Assembly (NCBI GenBank): GCA_022824025.1
Contig: JAJEBF010000013.1
Location: 62,001 to 126,000, forward strand
From: Caldilineaceae bacterium
Lineage (GTDB): Bacteria > Chloroflexota > Anaerolineae > Caldilineales > Caldilineaceae
DNA length: 64,000 nt
Direction: 5' to 3'
This document shows, piece by piece, positions 1 through 7,093 of this stretch (position 1 is the stretch's first letter; each line of letters begins with the position of its first letter). The notes under the pieces were generated by a model. The model was not told where the DNA came from, did no database searches, and worked only from the letters and a program-made list of their open reading frames with translations. The translations under genes and the position numbers were made by a program.

Positions 1-2
1 CT

Positions 3-242
3 TCAGGGCCGGTGCTCCCTCCAGTGCGGGAGTTGGCGGAAGAACACCAGGCTGACTCTGGCAACATCGTCCTGTACGAGGGAGTGAATTCAATGTCGGG
101 GGCGCCGGTTGTTGTCAGCTTTCTTTCCGCTGACCAGGTTCTCCACGTGAACACGTCGTACCTGGACCGGCACAACGGGACGATGAAGCCCTATATCTTC
201 GTGGTCAACCTGGACGACGAAGTATCTCACTGGGAGTGGTAG
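3..242 (+). CDS. Hypothetical protein, C-terminal part (cut by window edge)
   Basis: The frame is open to the left edge and ends at TAG 240-242, so this is probably the last 79 residues of a longer protein; a GTG at 12 could also serve as a start. The segment is acidic, carries no recognisable motif and ends in ...SHWEW. I do not recognise the family. It lies 282 bases upstream of the sugar-binding protein gene with no visible terminator between, so it could be the last gene of a preceding unit. The intervening 243-524 shows no convincing gene. Confidence 0.4.
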   Translation, partial: SGPVLPPVRELAEEHQADSGNIVLYEGVNSMSGAPVVVSFLSADQVLHVNTSYLDRHNGTMKPYIFVVNLDDEVSHWEW

Positions 243-524
243 TCGTTGTGGGCCTGCCCCGCGGCGGCAGGAAGCTTTTGCGCTTGGGGTTGTACATGGT
301 AGAGAAGCGCAGGGGCCCTCTTTCCCAGAGAGACTTTGTGTCCAGACAGGAAACGCCGCCAAATGACGGCCAAACCAGAAAGGGAGGTGCTCTCTAACAG
401 AAAGAAAATCCAAATGACCGTGTTTCGCTGGAGCTGAAGACGACATAGGCTTGTGCGTTTTCACATCAAGCCTGGCCGTGACCGATCTTGGAAGCGGCCC
501 ATCCCAAACTCAGAGGGGGAGAAA

Positions 525-1898
525 ATGTCTGATCCTCGAAATTCCCGCAAACAGTTGAGTCGACGCGGCTTTTTGCGCGCCATGGCTATGGGCGCTGGAG
601 GCGCGGCGCTGGCCGCGTGTGTGATGCCTGAGGGGGCCATGCCCGCCGCAGAAGAGGCGGCATCACCGGTACAGGAAAACCTGCCGATTATCTATTGGTC
701 GATGTTTGGCCTGCAGGAGGCCGCACAGGCACAGAACCAGGTCGAGCGATTCAACGAACAAACAGGCGAAAACGCGATTTTCATGTCGATTGGCTGGGGC
801 AATGTCACCCAGAAAGCACAGGTCGCAATTCAGGGCGGCAACCCTCCCGACATGGTCTCACTCTGGTCACAGGCCTATACTTGGGGCCCCCGCGGTCTCT
901 TGCTCCCGCTGGAAGATTATGCGGAACGAGACGGATTTGACGGTGCGGGGTGGTCCAAGCCGGCCTGGGAAGCTCTCTGGTCGGAAGGGCACCTTTGGGG
1001 CACTGGCCATACGCTCAACGTCTTTGCCTTGCACAGCAACAACACGCTGTACGAAGAGGCAGGGTTCAGCAGTGACAGCCCTCCTGAATCCTTCGCCGAT
1101 CTGGATGTAATGGCTGAAGCGATGACGACATGGGATGACGACGGCAACATCACCCGGTTGGGTTTTCTTCCCTGGCTCCGCTCGGGCAGCCTCTGGCACT
1201 GGGGCTGGGCAAACGGCGCTCAGTTCTACGACGAGGAGACCGACACCATCACGGCCGGCTCAGAAGAGGCGTTGCTTTACACGCTCGAGTGGTTCAAGTC
1301 CTACGCCGACAAATACGATATTGAGAAGATCGACCGCTACGTTTCCGGATTCGGCAACCGCAGTTCTCTGACGGAAGACCCGTGGTATGTTGATAAGATC
1401 GTCATGCAGATTGATGGCAGTTGGAAGAGAAGCTGGATTCCCCGTTACGCCCCCGACCTCGACTACAGTGTTTACAAGTCTCCGTATGGACCGGGATATT
1501 CTGAGCCGACAAGCCTCGTCGAAATCGGCGCGATGTTCAACGTTCCGAATGGGGCCCAGAATCCGGAGGGCGGCTGGCAACTGGCGCTGTTCATGGCCGG
1601 CAAGCAGCAGCAGATTGAGTTCGGCAATCTCGTCGGCGACGTCCCGCCTTTGAACGAAGCCGCAAGAGATCCGGAGTTCCTCAATTCGCTTCCCTATAAC
1701 GAACTGTATGTAGAGCTGACAGAGTCAGAAGGCGGCCGCGCGTGGCCGCGAATCCCGGTCCTGGAGCAGTACAAGACCGAAATCAATCGCCTCCAGGACG
1801 AGGTCATCCATGGTCAGATCGATCCACAGCAGGGCTTGGACGATATGACCGCCAAGCTGCAGCAGGAGCTGCAGGACTTCCGACAGCAGGTAAGTTGA
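525..1898 (+). CDS. Sugar ABC transporter substrate-binding lipoprotein (Tat-exported)
   Basis: Extracellular solute-binding protein of the family-1 (MalE/UgpB) type, which captures a sugar and hands it to the two permeases encoded next. The ATG at 525 is chosen over upstream frame extension because it follows a GAGGGGGAG ribosome site and gives a textbook signal: SRRGFLR twin-arginine motif at residues 12-18, a small hydrophobic stretch, and lipobox LAAC with Cys32. The mature 426 residues match the usual size of the family, and the tail resembles other family-1 members (QxGLDDMTAKLQQEL). The substrate is unknown; the downstream GH42 enzyme suggests a galactoside or plant oligosaccharide. 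No ATPase gene is nearby, so a shared MsiK-like ATPase elsewhere is likely. Confidence 0.9.
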   Translation: MSDPRNSRKQLSRRGFLRAMAMGAGGAALAACVMPEGAMPAAEEAASPVQENLPIIYWSMFGLQEAAQAQNQVERFNEQTGENAIFMSIGWGNVTQKAQVAIQGGNPPDMVSLWSQAYTWGPRGLLLPLEDYAERDGFDGAGWSKPAWEALWSEGHLWGTGHTLNVFALHSNNTLYEEAGFSSDSPPESFADLDVMAEAMTTWDDDGNITRLGFLPWLRSGSLWHWGWANGAQFYDEETDTITAGSEEALLYTLEWFKSYADKYDIEKIDRYVSGFGNRSSLTEDPWYVDKIVMQIDGSWKRSWIPRYAPDLDYSVYKSPYGPGYSEPTSLVEIGAMFNVPNGAQNPEGGWQLALFMAGKQQQIEFGNLVGDVPPLNEAARDPEFLNSLPYNELYVELTESEGGRAWPRIPVLEQYKTEINRLQDEVIHGQIDPQQGLDDMTAKLQQELQDFRQQVS

Positions 1899-1921
1899 TT
1901 CGGACACTCCTTTGACAGAAC

Positions 1922-1955
1922 CTCCCGGCGGGCAGGCGGGTCAGCCCGCCGGGAG
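1922..1955 (+). other. Intercistronic stem-loop between binding protein and permease
   Basis: A perfect 12-bp inverted repeat: CTCCCGGCGGGC at 1922-1933 pairs with GCCCGCCGGGAG at 1944-1955 around a 10-nt loop. It sits directly upstream of the permease ribosome site (GGAG at 1959-1962) and has no T-tract. Such GC-rich hairpins after binding-protein genes are known to protect the upstream mRNA from 3' decay and give more binding protein than permease. That role is inferred here. Confidence 0.75.
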
Positions 1956-1971
1956 ACTGGAGTTGGTTGGC

Positions 1972-2874
1972 ATGTCATTCGGTCTGACACGACAGGAATT
2001 CAGGCGCCTCCGGATTGGACTGTTGTTTGCGCTCCCCTGGATTATTGGCTTCGCGAGCTTTACCATCATCCCGGTCGTTGCCTCCTTTTACTACAGCCTC
2101 AACGTCTTTACGACCTTTGGACAGCCTTTGCACTGGGTCGGACTGAGCAACTATGAGAAGCTCATGCGGGACGACCTCTTCTGGATTTCCCTATACAATA
2201 CACTCTACATGGTCGTATTTGGGGTCTCCTTCCATATCGTCCTGGCCATCGTCCTCGGCCTCCTGCTCAACCAGAATCTGCGCGGTGTTTCCCTGTACAG
2301 GACGGTTTACTATGTGCCGACCATCGTCCCGATTGTTGCCACGTCGGTGCTTTGGATGTGGGTATTCAACCCGGAGTTTGGGTTGATAAACTCAGCGCTG
2401 AGCATTCTGGATATTCACGGTCCGGGATGGTTAACGGATCCCGTTCTATCCAAGCCTTCCCTGATTCTGATGGGTGTGTGGACAATTGGAGGAACCCTGG
2501 TCATCTTTCTGGCCGGTTTGCAGGACATTCCCCAGCACCTCTTTGACGCGGCAATGATTGATGGCGCGGGCGCGCTGCAACGGATCATGAATGTTACACT
2601 GCCGATGCTCTCTCCCGTGATTTTTTTCAATGTGATCATGGGCGTCATCAGCGGGTTTCAGATCTTTGCTCAGGCTTTCATCATGACCAGGGGCGGGCCG
2701 TTGGATACGACACTATTCTACGCCTACTACCTTTACCAAAACGCTTTTGAGTTTTTCCAGATGCCCTACGCTTCCGCCATGGCCTGGATTCTATTTCTGG
2801 TTGTAATGGGTACAACCCTGATCATTTTCCGAAGTTCGGCCCGGTTCGTCTACTACGAAGGAGAGGAGCGTTAG
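1972..2874 (+). CDS. Sugar ABC transporter permease (MalF/UgpA type)
   Basis: Inner-membrane permease of the carbohydrate uptake family CUT1. The protein is 300 residues from the ATG at 1972, which is preceded by GGAG at 1959-1962; an upstream in-frame TTG at 1912 would place the intercistronic hairpin inside the coding region and is less likely. Six hydrophobic segments are visible, and the cytoplasmic EAA loop that docks the ATPase reads DAAMIDGAGALQRIMNVTLP near residue 190. It is separated by 4 bases from the partner permease and forms an operon with the binding protein. Confidence 0.93.
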   Translation: MSFGLTRQEFRRLRIGLLFALPWIIGFASFTIIPVVASFYYSLNVFTTFGQPLHWVGLSNYEKLMRDDLFWISLYNTLYMVVFGVSFHIVLAIVLGLLLNQNLRGVSLYRTVYYVPTIVPIVATSVLWMWVFNPEFGLINSALSILDIHGPGWLTDPVLSKPSLILMGVWTIGGTLVIFLAGLQDIPQHLFDAAMIDGAGALQRIMNVTLPMLSPVIFFNVIMGVISGFQIFAQAFIMTRGGPLDTTLFYAYYLYQNAFEFFQMPYASAMAWILFLVVMGTTLIIFRSSARFVYYEGEER

Positions 2875-2878
2875 GGGC

Positions 2879-3778
2879 ATGGGCAGGACAGTGACCACCA
2901 TGAAGCGGCAGCAGCCGGTCGGGGCCAAAGGCGAGAGGGGCCTCACCGGGTCGCAGCGCGAGACGTTGAGTCACGCTGCCAGTCATGTCGGACTCTTCCT
3001 GGCTGGCCTCCTGTTTTTCCTGCCCTTTTTCTGGCTTATTTCCACTTCACTAAAGGATTTGGACCAGATTTTCACGTTGCCGCCCGTTTGGATTCCAGAC
3101 CCGTTCAGATGGCAGAACTATCCGGAATCATTAAGTTACTTCCCCTTTTTTCAACAGCTGCGCAACACCCTGACGATAGCAATTTCTGCCGTCTTTCTCA
3201 CGCTGGTCTCAAGCTCCCTGGTTGCTTACAGTTTTTCACGCCTCCGCTGGCATGGCCGCGACATCTTATTCTTTGCCATGCTCTCGACAATGATGTTGCC
3301 CTATCAAGTAACGATGGTCCCACTCTTCATCATCTTCCGCACGCTTGGGTGGGTCAACACGCTTTTACCTCTGATTGTGCCGCATGCCTTTGGCGTTCCA
3401 TTTTTCATTTTCCTCCTGCGTCAGTTCTTCCTTAGCCTTCCCAGAGACCTGGACGACGCCGCCATTATCGACGGCTGTTCTGAATTCGGCGTCCTCTGGC
3501 GGATCATTCTTCCCCTATCAAAGCCGGCCCTGGCAACAGTGGCCCTGTTTCAGTTCCTGGGAAGCTGGAACGATTTTATCGGGCCGCTCATCTACCTCAA
3601 CGATCCCAGCAAGTATACGCTTTCGCTCGGAATCCAGGTGTTTGTTAGCACGGTAGGCGTCCAGTGGGGTTGGATGATGGCAGTTACGACAGTACTGACG
3701 GTACCGGTAATCGTGCTCTTCTTCTTTACGCAGAGAACATTTATTCAGGGGATCGCTCTTACCGGAATCAAGGGGTAA
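2879..3778 (+). CDS. Sugar ABC transporter permease (MalG/UgpE type)
   Basis: Second permease subunit of the CUT1 transporter, 299 residues, with a hydrophilic N-terminal tail of about 35 residues and then six membrane segments. The EAA loop reads DAAIIDGCSEFGVLWRIILP near residue 195, and the C-terminal motif FIQGIALTGIKG is typical of MalG-type subunits. The ATG at 2879 is 4 bases after the MalF-type gene; an internal ATG at 2900 is an alternative. The gene following it is the GH42 glycosidase, which supports uptake of a galactoside-like sugar. Confidence 0.93.
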   Translation: MGRTVTTMKRQQPVGAKGERGLTGSQRETLSHAASHVGLFLAGLLFFLPFFWLISTSLKDLDQIFTLPPVWIPDPFRWQNYPESLSYFPFFQQLRNTLTIAISAVFLTLVSSSLVAYSFSRLRWHGRDILFFAMLSTMMLPYQVTMVPLFIIFRTLGWVNTLLPLIVPHAFGVPFFIFLLRQFFLSLPRDLDDAAIIDGCSEFGVLWRIILPLSKPALATVALFQFLGSWNDFIGPLIYLNDPSKYTLSLGIQVFVSTVGVQWGWMMAVTTVLTVPVIVLFFFTQRTFIQGIALTGIKG

Positions 3779-3790
3779 GAGGGACTTCAA

Positions 3791-3853
3791 ATGGAACCCA
3801 TCCCGTCCAAAGAACTTTCCGAACCCGGCTCTTCAGTTGGAGGTCATCTTTGA
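3791..3853 (+). CDS. Possible 20-codon leader ORF overlapping the GH42 start
   Basis: ATG at 3791 follows AGAGGG (3778-3783) at 7-base spacing, a better ribosome site than many genes here, and encodes 20 residues (MEPIPSKELSEPGSSVGGHL) before TGA at 3851-3853. That stop overlaps the TTG start of the GH42 gene in a TTGA arrangement, so translation could be coupled. The peptide resembles nothing I know. It may be a real leader, or the remnant of an older start for the downstream gene. Confidence 0.35.
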   Translation: MEPIPSKELSEPGSSVGGHL

Positions 3854-5838
3854 CGAAACAGGACGGAATTCTGATTGGAACACATTACGAATATCCCTTT
3901 GGCGGCATGGCGGCTCGGCCGGAGTGGCTGCCCCAAGGAGAGGATGACTGGCGCCGCGATCTGGCAATGATAAAGGATACCGGCTTCGATTCCATTCGTA
4001 TTCGCATTGGACTTGATAGCAGCCTCGACGAGGTGGGACGTCTGCTGGATCTCTGCCAAGAGCAGGAACTGGGCGTTCTTTTCGGATTTGCAACCTTTTA
4101 CGTACACAACCGTTTCATCGAAGAGTTTCCCGATGCGAAGGTCGTTGACAGGCAAGGTGTGGCCTACCCGGTCCATGAGAACGACTTTCGCTGGCAAAGG
4201 GCCTGCATCAATCACCCCGAATACCGCAGACAGCGGGACAAGCTACTGGCCGACTGCGCGATCCGCTTCGCTTCCCATCCGGCCGTATTTGATTGGGACG
4301 TTCACAATGAGCCCAGCATCGGCCCGGGGGACCATGCCTGTTACAGTCCGCACACCGTGGCCAAATACCGAGAGGACCTGGCCGCGCGTTATAGCTCGGT
4401 CTCACTGTTGAATAGTCGTTGGGGAACTGCTTTCAAGGACTTTGGGGAAGTAGAGCCGCCGACCGAGGTCGAAGAGAGTCCGGAGAGCTTCTGGCGCGAC
4501 TGGCGTGAGTTCATTGCCCGCAACCTGAATGAGTTCCTGCTTGACGGCATCCGCATCATAAAGGAGAATGCGCCGGGTGTACGAGCGAGCTTCAACTATA
4601 CCAACCCATACGGCATTCAGGGTTCCGGCCAGGACTGGTGGATTCTGCCGGAGTTGGACTACGCGTCATCAAGCCACTATTGGGGATCCGGGCCGCGCAC
4701 GGGGGCGGAAGCCGGTTCGCGCATTGCTCTGCTAAAGGCGCTGGCGCCCGGTACGCAAATCTGGCTTACCGAGTGCCAGGGAGGGCCGTTCCGCGAGGAT
4801 ATCCTCTGGCGCGGCATAAACATAGAGGCCGAGGTCAACCAGGTCTTCAGCTACGCCAGCCACGCCCACTATTTCTACCGCTGGGACCCTCTCATGTCGG
4901 GACCGGAACCGTGGATCAATCACATGGTTGATGCCGACAACTACAATACCGAGAGGAGGCTGGCGACCAAGAGGGTCGTCGCCGATTTGCGCCGCTACGA
5001 AGACCTGATCGCAGCAGGCGATACGGTTCAGCCTCGAATCGGAATCTACCTGACTCGGGAAATGATCTGGGCGGCCAATGCCCGCAACGCGCCGATCAGC
5101 GAGAGCGTTGTCGGACTCTATGCGCTGCTAATGGATTTGGGCTACGAGGTCACTTTTGTGCCCCACGCTCTCAGCGCCGACTGCAACTTGGAACTGGTCG
5201 CGATCCCGTTCACCTTGGGAATCTCCGAATTGGAAAAGCAGGCTTTGCATGGCTACGTGGAACGTGGTGGCAGAGTCATTGCGGAACTGCCCATGACCAG
5301 CCTGGAGGAATGCCAGAAAGTGGGCAGTTCGTTGGGCTTGACCTGCCGCGAGTGGGTCCGTCCCATTTACTTCATTGCAGGCTGGAGCGTAAATGATCCG
5401 GACGGCAGGTTTGGCGGCTTTGCCTTCCATGACCAGGTGTTACTGGACGGCTACAGTGGAGAGCCGGTCGCAACGTACCGGGACAGCGGCGAACCGGCAT
5501 TGATAGGTTCAGGACCAGAGGGCCGGATCCTTGTTCCGACGTTCGCGCTTGGGCGCTCCTACTTTTCCTCGCTCCACCGCGGACTAAGACGACTCGTCCT
5601 AGGATGGCTTCCCGATTCTCTGGATCCCGATGTTACAATTCAAGGCGTGCCCGACGAATACCGTTCGCTGGTGGAGGCGCGCCTGGTTGAAAGCGACCGC
5701 GGCAACCTGCTCTTTGTCATCAACCGGTCCGGTTACGATTGGGAGATTGACGTTCAGCCGCGGGGGTACCAGCCTGAAAAGATTCGCCTGCCAACGCACG
5801 GGGCCGCGCACAGACTCGTCCGCAAACGCAACTGCTGA
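3850..5838 (+). CDS. Beta-galactosidase-like glycoside hydrolase, family GH42
   Basis: Retaining glycosidase expected to cleave terminal beta-galactosides (or related sugars) inside the cell; no signal peptide is seen. The 662-residue product matches GH42 size and layout: an N-terminal TIM barrel opening with GTHYEYPFGG, the acid/base Glu in FDWDVHNEPS, the nucleophile Glu in IWLTECQGGPF, then a flavodoxin-like trimerisation domain and a small C-terminal beta domain. I chose TTG at 3850 because GGAGG lies at 3839-3843; the longer open frame upstream runs inside the permease gene. It is the catabolic member of the sugar operon. Substrate specificity cannot be read from sequence alone. Confidence 0.85.
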   Translation: MTKQDGILIGTHYEYPFGGMAARPEWLPQGEDDWRRDLAMIKDTGFDSIRIRIGLDSSLDEVGRLLDLCQEQELGVLFGFATFYVHNRFIEEFPDAKVVDRQGVAYPVHENDFRWQRACINHPEYRRQRDKLLADCAIRFASHPAVFDWDVHNEPSIGPGDHACYSPHTVAKYREDLAARYSSVSLLNSRWGTAFKDFGEVEPPTEVEESPESFWRDWREFIARNLNEFLLDGIRIIKENAPGVRASFNYTNPYGIQGSGQDWWILPELDYASSSHYWGSGPRTGAEAGSRIALLKALAPGTQIWLTECQGGPFREDILWRGINIEAEVNQVFSYASHAHYFYRWDPLMSGPEPWINHMVDADNYNTERRLATKRVVADLRRYEDLIAAGDTVQPRIGIYLTREMIWAANARNAPISESVVGLYALLMDLGYEVTFVPHALSADCNLELVAIPFTLGISELEKQALHGYVERGGRVIAELPMTSLEECQKVGSSLGLTCREWVRPIYFIAGWSVNDPDGRFGGFAFHDQVLLDGYSGEPVATYRDSGEPALIGSGPEGRILVPTFALGRSYFSSLHRGLRRLVLGWLPDSLDPDVTIQGVPDEYRSLVEARLVESDRGNLLFVINRSGYDWEIDVQPRGYQPEKIRLPTHGAAHRLVRKRNC

Positions 5839-5924
5839 GGGCGACAGGGGGGCGCAACCATCCTGACTAAATTTTGGGAAGTGGCGATGAAGCCAATAAG
5901 TGAACTGCCAAGAAGGAGCGGAGC

Positions 5925-7031
5925 ATGAAAACAAGAGCTGCGGTAGTCTATGAACACGACGCGCCGGTCGTCGTTGACACGCTGACGCTGGACGATCCGA
6001 AGGCCAACGAGGTCCTTTTGCGCATGGGCGCCAGCGGCGTGTGCCACTCGGACCTGTCGGTCGTGAACGGCACCATCTATTATCCTCCCCCTGTGGCCCT
6101 AGGCCATGAAGGGGCTGGGGTGGTGGAGCGGGTAGGCGAAGACGTTTCCTATGTCAAACCGGGCGATCACGTCATCCTTTCGTTCGTTACTTACTGTGAA
6201 GAGTGCGTGATGTGTGGGATGGGAAGGGTATGCCTTTGCAATGGAATCCACGCCCGCAAGGGTTTTCTTCTTGACGACACCTGCCGTTTGCACAACAAGG
6301 CGGGCCAGGACATTCCTCAGATGTCTCGCATCGCCACGATGTCCGACCTTGCGGTGGTGCCGGAACAGGCTCTGATCAAGATCGATCCCGAATACCCGAT
6401 GGACAGGGCCGCTCTTGTCGGATGCGGCGTGACGACGGGGGTTGGCGCGGTGCTGCGAACGGCGCAAGTCGAGCCGGGAAGCACGGTCGCGGTTATCGGC
6501 TCGGGCGGCGTAGGGCTGAACGTCTTGCAGGGCGCGAAGCTGGCAGACGCCGAACGAATCATTGCGGTCGACCTGGTTGAAAGAAAGCTGGACTTTGCCC
6601 GTCAGTTCGGCGCTACAGATACCGTAAACGCGTCTGAAGTCGACCCGGTCGAGGCTGTCAAGGAGTTGACCGGCGGCCTGGGCGTGGACTATGCATTTGA
6701 GGCAATTGGAAGCTCGGTGACGATCCGGCAGGCCTTTGATATGGTGCGCTCGGCCGGCACCGCTGTCGCAATCGGACTGGCGCGCAGCCACGACGTTGTT
6801 CCCATCCCGCCTCAGGAGCTAATCTGGAGTGAAAAGAAGCTGATCGGCTCTTACTACGGGTCCTCGCGTCCTCGTGAAGACATGCCGGAATATCTTCGAT
6901 TGTACGATGAAGGCAAGCTGATGCTCGATGAACTGATCACCAAGACCTATGACCTGGACCAGATCAACGAGGCATTTGCCGACATGGAGGCGGGGAAGAA
7001 CGCAAGAGGTATTTTGGCGCTCGACCTTTAG
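5925..7031 (+). CDS. Zinc-dependent alcohol dehydrogenase (MDR superfamily)
   Basis: NAD(P)-dependent oxidation of an alcohol, or reduction of an aldehyde, by a 368-residue medium-chain dehydrogenase. Visible features are the catalytic zinc ligands in GVCHSDLSV and LGHEGAG, a structural zinc site with C-x2-C-x2-C-x7-C spacing in YCEECVMCGMGRVCLC, and the Rossmann motif GSGGVGLNV. The ATG at 5925 has a strong AAGGAG site. It sits 86 bases after the GH42 gene and is followed by an intrinsic terminator, so it closes the carbohydrate operon. The natural substrate is unknown. Confidence 0.9.
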   Translation: MKTRAAVVYEHDAPVVVDTLTLDDPKANEVLLRMGASGVCHSDLSVVNGTIYYPPPVALGHEGAGVVERVGEDVSYVKPGDHVILSFVTYCEECVMCGMGRVCLCNGIHARKGFLLDDTCRLHNKAGQDIPQMSRIATMSDLAVVPEQALIKIDPEYPMDRAALVGCGVTTGVGAVLRTAQVEPGSTVAVIGSGGVGLNVLQGAKLADAERIIAVDLVERKLDFARQFGATDTVNASEVDPVEAVKELTGGLGVDYAFEAIGSSVTIRQAFDMVRSAGTAVAIGLARSHDVVPIPPQELIWSEKKLIGSYYGSSRPREDMPEYLRLYDEGKLMLDELITKTYDLDQINEAFADMEAGKNARGILALDL

Positions 7032-7054
7032 AGTAGAACAGCCGCAGCCTGCAG

Positions 7055-7093
7055 AAGAGACGGTCCGCGAAACCTATGCGGGCCGTCTTTTTT
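7055..7093 (+). terminator. Intrinsic terminator of the sugar/alcohol dehydrogenase operon
   Basis: AGACGGTCCGC (7058-7068) pairs with GCGGGCCGTCT (7078-7088), with one G-U pair, followed by six T at 7088-7093; adjacent A residues extend the stem. It works only in the + direction. The right arm lies within the last codons of the opposing helicase gene, so the two convergent units overlap at their ends. Confidence 0.85.
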
